NCBI RefSeq assembly: GCF_004216715.1
Contig: NZ_SGXG01000001.1
Coordinates: forward strand, 2,237,001 to 2,301,000
From: Cecembia calidifontis
Lineage (GTDB): Bacteria; Bacteroidota; Bacteroidia; Cytophagales; Cyclobacteriaceae
Direction: 5' to 3'
Length of the DNA stretch: 64,000 nucleotides
Below, piece after piece: positions 1 to 8,576 of the stretch (position 1 is its first letter; each line of letters starts with the position of its first letter). A model generated the notes under the pieces. That model had not been told where the DNA came from. It made no database searches and worked only from the letters and a program-made list of their open reading frames with translations. Position numbers and translations under genes: made by a program.

Positions 1-244
1 TAAATTACCTCAGTCAGGTTGAATTTTAATTTATGTTTTGATCTCGATTAATTACAGGTAAGTTTAATGGAATCAATGTTGGTTAATTTATGCGTTTCCT
101 TTTTTTAAGAAAATCAGATGAATTGCCTATATTCCCAACTAATATTTCTGTATTTCGTTTTTTGTGATTAAATTAAACTTCTCTTAGGTTAAAGAATCTC
201 AATTGGTCCAATGATTCAGAGGTAAAAGAATCAACTTGATTAAA

Positions 245-269
245 CTTTGTGCCTTTGAGTCTTTGTGGC
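245..269. repeat. CTTTGTG-type intergenic repeat, single unit
   Basis: Seen: a unit of the pattern CTTTGTGCC-TTTGAGTC-TTTGTGGC. The same family recurs as direct and inverted copies around 25.9-26.4 kb. It lies just upstream of the small lipoprotein gene at 289. No function can be read from it. Confidence 0.6.
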
Positions 270-288
270 AGTCTAAATCAATTTTATT

Positions 289-669
289 ATGGTGAGCATA
301 TTTAAAAAACCAACAATATTGATATTCATGCTGATTGCATGTATCTGCTTAGGGAGTTGTGCGACAGAGGAACCTGTTGATGAGCAGTTTTCTACCTGTG
401 AAACCTCCGATGCATTAAGCCAGCTCACTTGGTTAAAAGAACAGTTTGAACTGATCAGAAACACCCCGGTAAGCGGGATCATTTTGTATCAATTCAATTC
501 CAGAGAGGTGATTGAAATCCAGTCTCCCTTGATGAGTTCTTCCAATCAATCCCAGTATTACTGTGATGGAACCAAGTTGGATTTTGATGCCCCGGAGATT
601 TTTCAGGATTTTTTGGCGAATCGGGTTGAGGTAAAAATTCTCTATGGTGTTGATTTGTGGGGAAAATAG
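289..669 (+). CDS. Small lipoprotein, unknown function
   Basis: A 126-residue protein with a signal peptide of about 23 residues (KK at 6-7, hydrophobic core 9-20) and a lipobox LGSC with the acceptor Cys at residue 24. Mature positions 2-3 are Ala-Thr, so outer-membrane sorting is plausible. The mature part is acidic, has two further Cys residues (CETSD and YYCDGT regions) and matches no family I recognise. It stands alone: 270 bp of non-coding DNA precede it and a perfect 30-bp palindrome lies 90 bp downstream. The ATG at 289 is chosen because it gives a complete lipoprotein signal. Function unknown. Confidence 0.7.
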   Translation: MVSIFKKPTILIFMLIACICLGSCATEEPVDEQFSTCETSDALSQLTWLKEQFELIRNTPVSGIILYQFNSREVIEIQSPLMSSSNQSQYYCDGTKLDFDAPEIFQDFLANRVEVKILYGVDLWGK

Positions 670-758
670 GCCTGAAAGTTATTTTTTATTGATTGGCTTG
701 TTTCGTATTGGATCCTAAATGGTTCTAATCGCAAATTTTATATAAAATCAGCAATCAT

Positions 759-788
759 AATCGCAGAAATCATATGATTTCTGCGATT
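759..788. terminator. Perfect 30-bp palindrome, possible bidirectional terminator
   Basis: Seen: the half-site AATCGCAGAAATCAT followed directly by its exact reverse complement (15+15 bp, no loop). It lies 90 bp after the lipoprotein stop. There is no strong T-run, so terminator is a guess; it could equally be a protein-binding site. Confidence 0.4.
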
Positions 789-902
789 AAGTATTATAGT
801 AGCAATTGGCCATTGGATTAAAGCTTGCCCAAAGATGTTATTACTACTTATGATGCCCAAGCCTAAAATAACTATTCGTTCCTTTCAGGCCTGATATCCA
901 AC

Positions 903-924
903 CTCGTTTCATCCATGAAATGAG
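903..924. repeat. Short hairpin upstream of cassette 1
   Basis: Seen: CTCGTTTCAT-CC-ATGAAATGAG, a 10-bp-arm inverted repeat with one mismatch. A second palindrome, CTCGAAATTT-G-AAATTTCGAG, sits at 974-994, abutting cassette 1. The rest of 670-990 holds no gene that I can see. Confidence 0.4.
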
Positions 925-990
925 CTACACCCATTTCTAGGGTATAACGGCTTTTCAGACCGAGGGAGCGCTCCTCGAAATTTGAAATTT

Positions 991-1243
991 CGAGTACAGA
1001 CACATGAATTGTAATTCATTCTTTTGCCGTAGAATATTAGGACTGAAAATCCTATTCATCTAAATCCGGTAACGAACAGCAAGAAAAGCAAGCTTTATTT
1101 TCTATCCAGTTAAAATTTCAATTCAATTTTTTTCAAAAACTATAAAAAAAGTTTTTAACTCCGGAAAATCAACTAATACTTATCAATTAGTTTGTTTTTA
1201 GGGGGGGTAACCTAAGGATTTAGAATATTATTTTGTTTTTTGG
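991..1243 (+). repeat. Poly-G promoter cassette, copy 1
   Basis: First of three copies of a non-coding element; the others start at 8205 and 13560. Elements in order: CGAGTACAGA; a palindrome ATGAATT-GT-AATTCAT (1004-1019); a hairpin AGGACT-GAA-AATCCT; the block CGGTAACGAACAGCAAG; an AAAAACT...AGTTTTT hairpin; a 7-bp inverted repeat AACTAAT/ATTAGTT (1171-1192); TTTG; a run of 7 G (1201-1207); and TAACCTAAGG. It precedes two beta-barrel genes and a T9SS-secreted protein. The hairpin-rich 5' half resembles REP-like elements. A promoter role is inference. Confidence 0.8.
1171..1221 (+). promoter_or_regulatory. Putative phase-variable promoter, G7 spacer
   Basis: TTTG at 1191-1194 fits the Bacteroidota -33 box. 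TAAGGATTT at 1213-1221 is a loose match to the -7 box TAnnTTTG. The 18-nt spacer includes the G7 tract. The inverted repeat AACTAAT/ATTAGTT overlaps the TTTG box and could be an operator. The start codon served lies 166 bp downstream (1387). The boxes are seen; their use is inferred. Confidence 0.45.
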
Positions 1244-1386
1244 TATTGATAAAGGTAAAAAATCAGATAAAACCCTTTGATTAATTAAATAAAATATTGC
1301 AATTATTAATAAAAATATTATTTTTAATATTCCTGAAGGCTTTTGATTAGGATAGCATCAGGAAAAATTTTAAAAACTAAACGATC

Positions 1387-2064
1387 ATGAAAAATAAGTT
1401 CATCATTGCAGGAATATGCCTTATGTTCATTCTGCTAGCTGTTCAGTCAAAGGCCCAGGAAAAAGACACAATTCAGGTACCTCGTTGGGAAGTGGGGGCA
1501 GATTTGCTTTCACTGATCGATAAGAATTCCCTGACTCCCTATTCCCTTTTTGGGCGGTATTTACTCAATCCTACAGGAGACAAGAAATCCCACCTGAGGG
1601 CCAGGATTGGTTTCAACGGATTCAATTATCTGGATACTGCCAATTTTGGCACAGCTATCGAACATGACAGCCGTGCTTTTGCTTTCTCAGTCATAGTAGG
1701 CTATCAGAAGGAAATCACTTCAAATGACCGTTCTAGTCTTTATTTTGGATCTGATTTATCCTTTTCAAGGGAATCCAGCAACAAAAAGTGGGACATACCC
1801 GGTCCTTTGGGTGTCCAAGGCTTCGAGGATTACAGTCACAATAAGATCGGACTACATGCCTTGGCAGGATATTCCTACAGCTTAGGTAGTCGAATAAGGA
1901 TTTCATTGGAGTCTTCCCTTTCGGTTTTCTTTAGAAGGGAAATTTTTGATCAGGATGTCACCTATTTCGCTTTTGATAACCGGCTTTATGAAGACAGTTC
2001 AGCTAGCAGAATCGATTCCCGTATCAATCCTTTCCACCAACTTTTGTTCACCTATAAGTTTTGA
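1387..2064 (+). CDS. Outer-membrane beta-barrel protein, paralogue A
   Basis: A 225-residue protein with a cleavable signal peptide (MKNKF, hydrophobic stretch, cleavage near SKAQ at about residue 24). The mature part alternates polar and hydrophobic residues, contains LFGRYLLNP, and ends in FTYKF with a terminal Phe, as outer-membrane barrels often do. It is clearly paralogous to the next gene: shared features include WEVG-D-SLIDKN, LFGRYLLNP, a KSHLR repeat region, RIDSRINPFHQ and the final strand. It is the first gene after cassette 1 and probably co-transcribed with the next two. Substrate or role is unknown; porin-like or structural roles are possible. Confidence 0.75.
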   Translation: MKNKFIIAGICLMFILLAVQSKAQEKDTIQVPRWEVGADLLSLIDKNSLTPYSLFGRYLLNPTGDKKSHLRARIGFNGFNYLDTANFGTAIEHDSRAFAFSVIVGYQKEITSNDRSSLYFGSDLSFSRESSNKKWDIPGPLGVQGFEDYSHNKIGLHALAGYSYSLGSRIRISLESSLSVFFRREIFDQDVTYFAFDNRLYEDSSASRIDSRINPFHQLLFTYKF

Positions 2065-2124
2065 ACCTTGTACGAAACAAGACTCACCACTTATTTCTTA
2101 AAGAATCATTTATAAACTACAGCT

Positions 2125-2805
2125 ATGGTTTTTAACAAATTTCTTCTCATAGTATTTATGGCTGTTTTAGGAGCCTTATTTAGTGCGTCATCTTTTGGAC
2201 AGCAAACCAAATCGCCCAATCTCTGGGAAGTTGGTGTCGATGCTTCGTCCCTTGTTGACAAGAATACCTTTGCGGCTTACTCGCTATTTGGAAGGTACCT
2301 GCTCAATCCTGACAGTGACAATAAATCCCATCTAAGGGTTAGGATTGGTTACGATTTTTACACTTATCTCGACACAACAGTCCGGGGAAATACATTTGAC
2401 CATGACAGTCACCGATTTGCTTTTATGGCATTGTTGGGATACCAAAGGGAATTTTCCACTTGGGAGAGGTCCAGTCTTTATTGGGGTGCAGACCTTTCAT
2501 TTTTCAGGGATTTTAGGAAGGTTAATTGGGATTTGCCCAATATCCAAGGTTTTGAATCACTGACTTGGCGCTTTATCGGTCTTCATGGATTGGTCGGTTA
2601 TACCTACCATTTGACCGAAAAAATTAGCTTTTCCTTAGAGTCTTCTGTTTCCATCATCCATAGGCATTATCATTTCCTCGAGGATGTATTCTTTTTCCGT
2701 GATGATGGAAGTGAAATTAGTGGTCGGATCAGAGACCATTCTAGTAATCGAATTGATGCCACCATAAATCCATTCCATCAGATATTGTTCACTTATAAAT
2801 TTTAA
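2125..2805 (+). CDS. Outer-membrane beta-barrel protein, paralogue B
   Basis: A 226-residue tandem paralogue of the preceding gene, 60 bp downstream. It has a signal peptide of about 25 residues ending near SSFGQ, the same LFGRYLLNP and KSHLRVRIGYD motifs, and the same C-terminal strand INPFHQILFTYKF with terminal Phe. The pair probably arose by local duplication. Only four bases separate its stop from the start of the T9SS gene at 2810, which supports a three-gene operon. Function unknown beyond an outer-membrane barrel prediction. Confidence 0.75.
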   Translation: MVFNKFLLIVFMAVLGALFSASSFGQQTKSPNLWEVGVDASSLVDKNTFAAYSLFGRYLLNPDSDNKSHLRVRIGYDFYTYLDTTVRGNTFDHDSHRFAFMALLGYQREFSTWERSSLYWGADLSFFRDFRKVNWDLPNIQGFESLTWRFIGLHGLVGYTYHLTEKISFSLESSVSIIHRHYHFLEDVFFFRDDGSEISGRIRDHSSNRIDATINPFHQILFTYKF

Positions 2806-2809
2806 TCTT

Positions 2810-4564
2810 ATGAAAAAATGTGTTCTGCTTTTGTTTCTGTTTGCTTTTGGTATTATTCCAACGGCCTTCACTCAGTCAACATCTTCCCTTACGGTTGATT
2901 TTGTCCCATTTGGTACAGGACCATTTTGGTATGGAGAAACCATATCCTTTAATTATGAATGGAAGCTAAATGGTACTATTGCAGCATTGCCTCAAGGCTG
3001 TGTGCAAACATCATTCACCGTCTTAAATAACGGTAACGCTACTGTGGTCAAAAGACCGGGAAACAACCTGGATGTTACCTGGGGTGGCCAAAAATCCACC
3101 ACAGCTAGGGTAAACATCTTATTACAGCAATGTTCGAATAATTCTTTCAATGGTAATTATCCGTCTAATAATTACAGCGTTATGTCTATATTGGGAGAGA
3201 CCCCAGCCGAAATCACAGGAATGAGCAATGTTCCGGTCTGCCAAAATACCCCAATCACCTATAGTACTGCTGCCATGAGCATCCCAAACGGAATAAACAG
3301 GGCTGCAGATGGTTATGAATGGACTATCCCTGTGGGTTGGAAATTCTCGGATGGAAGCGTATCCAACGGAACCCCTAGACTTTATCTTGGAACCAATGGA
3401 AGAACTCAGCAATTCACTCCAAACTGCGAAGGTTCCGGTGCCATAGTTGTCCGGGCCTATACCAATGCAGAAGGAAGAGGCACTCCTCATTACAGCCTGC
3501 CAATGCCTTTACCAATTACCAGAAGCCCTACCATTTCTATAAGCACACCACCACCAAGTGGAATAAGGTGTGGGGTTCCATTTACCGCATCAGTACCTGA
3601 ACTTCTCTGTGCTGATTCCTACGATTGGACAGTTCCACCAGGATGGACAATATCAGGAACAGGTAGGACAAGAACTATCACTCCCCTAGGAACTTCTGGA
3701 ACTATATCCGTGAACATCCCTGTGACAGGCGGGTGTACTATTACCACATCCCAAAATATAACAGCTCCCTTTAATTATGTCATTAACGGCCCTTCGTTGA
3801 TTTGCTCAACAGGTGTGTTTTCTGTGGGGACTTTGCCTGCCGGTTCTTCCATTTCCTGGTCCTCCTCGAATCCATCAGGACTGAGCATTAACAGTTCCAC
3901 CGGTTCGGCCACACGTGTAAACGGTTATAATGGACCGATCACGGTTACAGTAAATATCAGCAACCAATGTGGAACAGGATCATTCACCCGTAATGTTTGG
4001 GTCGGCACTCCTCATATTACCAATATGAGGGTCAATAACCAGCCTGTCTTTCCTGGCCAATCAGTTTCTTTGTGTCCGGGCAACCATTTTCTAAACGTGA
4101 CCCCAACGGGAGGCAATGCAGGAACAGCCACATGGACCGTACCATCGGGTGTCCCCCATTTTATAGGGAACAATACCATGGATTTTACCTTTCCCTCGAA
4201 TATGTCATCCATTGCAATTTCTGCAAGTTCATCCAATTCCTGTGGGCAAGGTGCCAATTACAATTTCTTCCTGACCCGACAGACATGGGGATGCCCAAGT
4301 TCTTTTGCTGTGGTCGCTTACCCTAATCCTACCAGTGATCTCCTAAACATAGAAATGATGCCTGTCACAGCAGATGTTTCTAAGGAGGATGCACCGGCTA
4401 TTGAGTCAGCCACCCTGCTAAATTCTGAAGGTAGGGAAATGGCCAAAGGTTACAGGGAAGGATCAAAAATTGTTTTCGATGTCAGAAGTCTGAAAAAGGG
4501 TATTTACTTTATCCATGTAACAGTGGACGGGGAAATCATAAGAGAACAGATTCTGATTGAGTAA
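2810..4564 (+). CDS. T9SS-secreted PKD-like repeat protein
   Basis: A 584-residue secreted protein. Residues 1-22 are a signal peptide (MKKC start, cleavage near AFTQ). The body is made of Ser/Thr/Asn/Gly-rich PKD- or Ig-like segments with recurring W-T-VP-GW and Cys positions. Residues 504-584 form a type-A T9SS sorting domain: YPNPTSD, then LKKGIYFIHV and a final short strand. Such domains direct export through the PorU/PorV machinery and attachment to the cell surface. No catalytic motif is visible, so adhesin or structural protein is likely. The last ~260 residues closely resemble the end of the subtilase at 9107, and the terminal 503 bp including the stop region are nearly identical at DNA level. 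It shares an operon with the two barrels. Confidence 0.8.
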   Translation: MKKCVLLLFLFAFGIIPTAFTQSTSSLTVDFVPFGTGPFWYGETISFNYEWKLNGTIAALPQGCVQTSFTVLNNGNATVVKRPGNNLDVTWGGQKSTTARVNILLQQCSNNSFNGNYPSNNYSVMSILGETPAEITGMSNVPVCQNTPITYSTAAMSIPNGINRAADGYEWTIPVGWKFSDGSVSNGTPRLYLGTNGRTQQFTPNCEGSGAIVVRAYTNAEGRGTPHYSLPMPLPITRSPTISISTPPPSGIRCGVPFTASVPELLCADSYDWTVPPGWTISGTGRTRTITPLGTSGTISVNIPVTGGCTITTSQNITAPFNYVINGPSLICSTGVFSVGTLPAGSSISWSSSNPSGLSINSSTGSATRVNGYNGPITVTVNISNQCGTGSFTRNVWVGTPHITNMRVNNQPVFPGQSVSLCPGNHFLNVTPTGGNAGTATWTVPSGVPHFIGNNTMDFTFPSNMSSIAISASSSNSCGQGANYNFFLTRQTWGCPSSFAVVAYPNPTSDLLNIEMMPVTADVSKEDAPAIESATLLNSEGREMAKGYREGSKIVFDVRSLKKGIYFIHVTVDGEIIREQILIE

Positions 4565-4818
4565 TGAACCTTTATGAAAAGAATAGGGGAGAGCTTCTCA
4601 AGCTTCCCCCTTTTTATTTTCACTAAAATATTGTGTTTTAATCTACCTTTATCCATAAAAATACAATTCTGAACCGTTTCACTCCCGGTGTCCTCGTTTC
4701 TATTTCTATTTTTTTCAACCCTATAACGAATCACATTCCGCTCTCGGGATATTCGCTTTGATTTCAATTATATTTCCATCAATATCCCCTAATCCTACTT
4801 TGTCAAATTATTCATTGA
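4316..4818 (+). repeat. 503-bp segmental duplicate, copy 1
   Basis: Seen: this stretch aligns to 11387-11889 with a constant offset of 7071 bp and therefore no net insertion or deletion. It covers the T9SS sorting-domain codons, the stop, the terminator and about 200 bp of 3' DNA. The non-coding part is as conserved as the coding part, which points to recent duplication or gene conversion rather than protein-level selection. Confidence 0.85.
4586..4615 (+). terminator. Rho-independent terminator after T9SS gene
   Basis: GGGGA-GAGCTTCTCAAGC-TTCCCC forms a GC-rich hairpin followed by CTTTTTATTTT, 21 bp after the stop codon. The same structure is found at 11657-11686. Confidence 0.8.
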
Positions 4819-4849
4819 TGTAAGAAAACCTTACAGACACAGTATTAAT

Positions 4850-4890
4850 TACCCTGAAATTTAAAAATACTATTTTTAAATTTCAGGGTA
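4850..4890. repeat. 41-bp palindrome upstream of ATPase copy 1
   Basis: TACCCTGAAATTTAAAAATA, one central base, then its exact reverse complement (20+1+20). The same palindrome, differing only at the central base, lies at 12287-12327 directly before ATPase copy 2. It is probably regulatory for the ATPase gene (operator or terminator/attenuator). Here the IS1634-type element has separated it from the gene. Confidence 0.7.
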
Positions 4891-4899
4891 AAGAATTAA

Positions 4900-6978
4900 C
4901 CCAGATTGCAGCTTTTAGGGGTTAAAAAAGAAAATTTCGGGAAATTTTCTTTTTTTTAGCTCCGATTACCCGTACCCCCCTACGTGATTTTTTTTTCTAC
5001 GGGCTGTATAATGCCATTTTTTGGTTTGTAGTACACAAGGGGTATTGCATCTTGGGGTTCAATACCAGTACTTTACACCATGTATTTCAAGTTCTCTTTA
5101 CGTAAACATCCCGATTCGGGAAGACTCAGCGGATACTACCGGCTGGTGGAAAGTTACCGTAATGCTGACAACAGGGTGTGTCATCGCACTATCCTGAATA
5201 TAGGTTTCATGGAGGATGCTGCGCCCGAGCAGCTCAACAAAATACAGAAACACCTTACTGAGAAGTATGAGCACAAGGCTTCTTTTTTTGACCTGGAGGA
5301 AGATCCAATCGTCAGACGCTATGTTGAAGACTTCTGGAGTCGGATCGTATCTTCCAAGAAGCTGGATATCAAGTCGGAACAGCAGCTGTCACGGATGGTG
5401 GATATGGATACCATCCAGCACAGTAATGCCAGAGAAATAGGAGCAGAGAATATTGCTTTCCAGACATGGGAGAAGCTGCAGCTTACACCTTTATTACTTT
5501 CGGCGGGATTCAGCGCCGAAGATGCAAGTCTTGCAGCCACACAGGTTGTATCCCGTGCGGTATACCCCGCTTCCGAACTCAAAACTGTCCGTTGGATAAA
5601 GGAAAACTCGGCAGTCTGTGAGCTTACGGGCTATGATATGGATAAAATAACCAAGGACAAGCTGTACAAAAGTGCGCTTGAGCTATACAAAGTCAAAGAT
5701 TCACTCGAAAAGCACCTTTCCAAACGTACCAATGAACTCTTTGATCTACAGGATAAGATCATCCTTTATGATCTGACCAACACCTACTTTGAGGGAGAAA
5801 AACCGAACAGTAAGCTGGCACAATACGGGAGGAGCAAGGAAAAAAGAAAAGACGCAAAACTTGTTGTGCTGGCACTGGTAGTGAATGTGGAAGGGTTTAT
5901 CAAGTACTCCTCTATCCTGGAAGGAAACATAGCAGACTGCAACACACTTGCTGCAATGATTGAAAAGCTTTCCGTCCACACCTGTACAGGACCTGCGGTA
6001 GTGGTACTCGATGCAGGCATAGCCACCGAAGAAAACCTGCATCTTATCCAGAGCAAAGGATACAGCTACCTCTGTGTAAGCAGGACAAAACTCAAGGATT
6101 ATAGCTATGTGCCCGACAGGCTTACAACTCTGCTGGAAACAAAATCAAAGCAGAACATCAGACTCAGAGCCGTGTCCACAGAAAAAAACACAGACTATTA
6201 TTTGGAAGTCAAAAGCCCTTCCAAAGAGAAGAAAGAGGAAGGCATGAAGCTACAGTTCGAACAAAGGTTTGAACAGGAACTGCAAAAAATACAGCATGCC
6301 CTCAACAGCAAGGGAGGAGTGAAAAAAACCGATAAAGTCCACCAGCGCATCGGGAGGGCCAAAGAAAAGTATCCATCAGTCCAGTATTATTATGAGATCA
6401 CTGTTGAAAGTGACCCTAAAACAGAACAGGCGACAGCAATGTCATGGAAGAAAAACCCGGAACGGGAGCAGGCAAAAGCTGATAATCTGGGCATCTATTT
6501 TTTACGGACAAACCTGAACGTGCAGGAGGAGTACATCATCTGGAATATCTATAACACTATCAGGGAAATAGAGAATGCCTTCCGTACACTAAAAACCGAT
6601 CTGGATCTTAGACCGATTTACCATAAAAACGATGATGCCACCATGGCACATCTACATCTGGGAATCCTTGCATATTGGATAGTCAATACAGTGAGGTACC
6701 AGCTCAAGCAGAAGGGAATAAAAAGCTGCTGGGGTGAAATAGTGAGAATAGGAAACACACAAAAGGCCATCACTACTTCAGGGAAAAACACCTATGATAA
6801 AGTCATTACCACACGCAAGTGTACAGTTCCAAACAAAAACCTAAAAGAAATCTACGACATCCTTCAGACCAAATACCAACCGTTTACAAAAAGAAAATCC
6901 GTAGTACACAAACTTGAACTCAAAAAAACAGAAATACCCAGATTACAGCTACTTACAGGCGGATAGCTGCAATCTGGG
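4900..6978 (+). mobile_element. IS1634-type insertion sequence, copy 1
   Basis: A 2079-bp element with perfect 14-bp terminal inverted repeats CCCAGATTGCAGCT (4900-4913 and 6965-6978), flanked by a 4-bp target duplication TTAA (4896-4899, 6979-6982). The empty site is preserved in this window: 12321-12345 reads straight from the palindrome through AAAGAATTAAATTTACTT to the ATPase. A 14-bp-stem hairpin with a T-run (4924-4955) near the left end may block read-in transcription. A second copy lies at 60854-62931. Confidence 0.93.
5080..6966 (+). CDS. IS1634-family transposase
   Basis: A 628-residue DDE transposase that catalyses cut-and-paste movement of its element. The start MYFKFSLRKH, the block YDLTNTYFEGEKPN with its catalytic-type Asp, VVVLDAGIATEEN with the second Asp, and the C-terminal block YNTIREIENAFRTLKTDL with the Glu are typical of the IS1634 group of the IS4 superfamily. 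The C-terminus extends into the right inverted repeat (stop at 6964-6966). It is full length and nearly identical to the copy at 61033 apart from scattered substitutions (for example HPDSGRLSG here, HPDTGILSG there), so the two are diverged, not freshly copied from each other. It reads toward the ATPase gene and might supply read-through transcription. Confidence 0.92.
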   Translation: MYFKFSLRKHPDSGRLSGYYRLVESYRNADNRVCHRTILNIGFMEDAAPEQLNKIQKHLTEKYEHKASFFDLEEDPIVRRYVEDFWSRIVSSKKLDIKSEQQLSRMVDMDTIQHSNAREIGAENIAFQTWEKLQLTPLLLSAGFSAEDASLAATQVVSRAVYPASELKTVRWIKENSAVCELTGYDMDKITKDKLYKSALELYKVKDSLEKHLSKRTNELFDLQDKIILYDLTNTYFEGEKPNSKLAQYGRSKEKRKDAKLVVLALVVNVEGFIKYSSILEGNIADCNTLAAMIEKLSVHTCTGPAVVVLDAGIATEENLHLIQSKGYSYLCVSRTKLKDYSYVPDRLTTLLETKSKQNIRLRAVSTEKNTDYYLEVKSPSKEKKEEGMKLQFEQRFEQELQKIQHALNSKGGVKKTDKVHQRIGRAKEKYPSVQYYYEITVESDPKTEQATAMSWKKNPEREQAKADNLGIYFLRTNLNVQEEYIIWNIYNTIREIENAFRTLKTDLDLRPIYHKNDDATMAHLHLGILAYWIVNTVRYQLKQKGIKSCWGEIVRIGNTQKAITTSGKNTYDKVITTRKCTVPNKNLKEIYDILQTKYQPFTKRKSVVHKLELKKTEIPRLQLLTGG

Positions 6979-6991
6979 TTAAATTTACTTT

Positions 6992-8161
6992 ATGATTAAA
7001 CGAATGATAACCGAGGAGTTGCTCGGACTTATTTCATTTTTCCCGGCAGTAGGACTCCTTGGTCCCCGACAAGTAGGCAAAACCACTTTGTCAAAATTGC
7101 TGGCAGATAAAATCAAGAAAGAAATACTGTATCTGGATTTAGAGCTTCCGTCTGATTTAGCAAAGCTGGAAGAACCGGAGTTATTTCTTCAACAATTCAA
7201 AGATCATTGTATAGTTATTGATGAGGTGCAGCGCAAACCCGATTTGTTTCCGGTCCTAAGGGCATTGATAGACCAGCATCGCGTGCCGGGAAGGTTTATG
7301 TTACTCGGGTCGGCTTCGCCTGAACTTATCCGTGACAGTTCTGAATCTTTAGCCGGTAGAATTTCTTATAAGGAGTTAAGTCCTTTCAATCTTACTGAGG
7401 TTTTGGACTTGTTCCAAATGGACCAACACTGGTTCAGAGGTGGTTTTCCAGATGCTTTGCTTGCACCTACTGATACTTTAAGTAAAAACTGGGTCAGGAG
7501 TTTTATACAAAGTTATGTGGAACGGGAACTACCCATGCTTGGCCTACAAGTATCACCTGTACAGATCCGGCGGTTTTGGTCTATGCTGGCACATCTTCAA
7601 GGCGCATTGTGGAATGCCAGTACCCTCGCAAACTCCTTGGGCGTAACCGCTCCTACCGTAAAACGATACCTTGATTTTATGGAGCAGGCATACCTTGTGA
7701 GAAAGTTGCCTGCCTTTCACAATAATGCCAAAAAGCGACTGGTCAAAGCCCCTAAAGTATATATTCGCGACAGTGGGATTTTGCATCACCTTGCCGGTAT
7801 TTTGGATATGGAACAACTGCTGGGACACCCACTGCTGGGGGCATCTTGGGAAGGTTATGTCATAGAACAGGTCAGTCAGGTAATCAGTCCGGACATTGAA
7901 ATGCTTTTTTACAGGACTCATGAAGGAACTGAGTGTAATCTGGTGCTTAGAAGGGGAGCGAGAACTTTGGCTTGTATTGAAATAAAATTTACTTCTGCCC
8001 CCAAAGTAAGTAAAGGCTACCGCATCGCAGTAGAAGATTTAGGTTCTTTGAAAAACTTCATCATTACCCCTGCATCTTCCGATTACCTTGCTGATGGCCA
8101 AATTCGTGTTTGCAACCTCAAGACTTTTTTAACCAATTACTTACCGATTATTGAAACTTGA
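6992..8161 (+). CDS. AAA ATPase with DUF4143 domain, copy 1
   Basis: A 389-residue protein of the AAA_14/DUF4143 family. Walker A is GPRQVGKTT (24-32), Walker B is VIDEVQ (75-80), and a sensor-like LLGSAS is at 104-109. Residues ~170-300 hold the winged-helix-like DUF4143 region. The C-terminus has a nuclease-like E...D...ExK arrangement ending EIK at 330-332. In this copy the conserved Asp is Asn (N316; GTECN versus GTECD in copy 2). The cellular role of this family is unknown; toxin-antitoxin-like or DNA-linked roles have been suggested. The gene is about 96% identical to copy 2 and sits between a T9SS cargo gene and a poly-G cassette. The IS element ends 13 bp before its start and separates it from its palindrome, so expression may be altered. 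Confidence 0.85.
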   Translation: MIKRMITEELLGLISFFPAVGLLGPRQVGKTTLSKLLADKIKKEILYLDLELPSDLAKLEEPELFLQQFKDHCIVIDEVQRKPDLFPVLRALIDQHRVPGRFMLLGSASPELIRDSSESLAGRISYKELSPFNLTEVLDLFQMDQHWFRGGFPDALLAPTDTLSKNWVRSFIQSYVERELPMLGLQVSPVQIRRFWSMLAHLQGALWNASTLANSLGVTAPTVKRYLDFMEQAYLVRKLPAFHNNAKKRLVKAPKVYIRDSGILHHLAGILDMEQLLGHPLLGASWEGYVIEQVSQVISPDIEMLFYRTHEGTECNLVLRRGARTLACIEIKFTSAPKVSKGYRIAVEDLGSLKNFIITPASSDYLADGQIRVCNLKTFLTNYLPIIET

Positions 8162-8204
8162 TAGGGCCTTTAGATTTTAGTCCGACTCTCGAAATTTAAC
8201 ATAC

Positions 8205-8460
8205 CGAGTACAGATAAAAAGAATTTGTAATTCTTTTTCCTTCAAGATAGGCAGGATTGAAAATCCTATATATCTAAGTCCGGTAACGAACCGCAGGAAA
8301 AGCAAGCTTTATTTTCTATCCAGTTAAAATTGCACCAAAAATTTTTTTTAAAAACTATGAAAAAAGTTTTTAATTCAGGAAAATCAACTAATGCTTATCA
8401 ATTAGTTTGTTTTTAGGGGGGGGTAACCTAAGGTTTTAGAATATTGTTTGGTTTTTGGGT
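8205..8460 (+). repeat. Poly-G promoter cassette, copy 2
   Basis: Second copy of the cassette seen at 991 and 13560. Its first hairpin differs in sequence but stays palindromic (AAAAAGAATT-TGT-AATTCTTTTT instead of ATGAATT-GT-AATTCAT). Its second hairpin is perfect (AGGATT-GAA-AATCCT). The G tract has 8 G (8416-8423). It starts about 43 bp after the ATPase stop and precedes the lipoprotein/subtilase pair. I see no gene in the rest of 8162-8576. Confidence 0.8.
8386..8437 (+). promoter_or_regulatory. Putative phase-variable promoter, G8 spacer
   Basis: Inverted repeat AACTAAT (8386-8392) / ATTAGTT (8401-8407), TTTG at 8406-8409, a 19-nt spacer containing G8, then TAAGGTTTT at 8429. Same layout as the promoters at 1171 and 13741 but with a different spacer length. 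The first start codon is 140 bp downstream. Confidence 0.45.
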
Positions 8461-8576
8461 CCTTGAAAGGCAGAGCTAAGTGCAAAAAACTGATTAAGAG
8501 TGGTTTGTGTTTTTGCAATATTCAAAAATTAGTTTTAATATTATTGAAGGATCATGTATGTTTTATTCAATAATTT

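Noticed and set aside
4924..4955. Hairpin with T-run in the IS1634-type left end as a host terminator
   Set aside because: It is present in both element copies, so it belongs to the element and not to the host locus.
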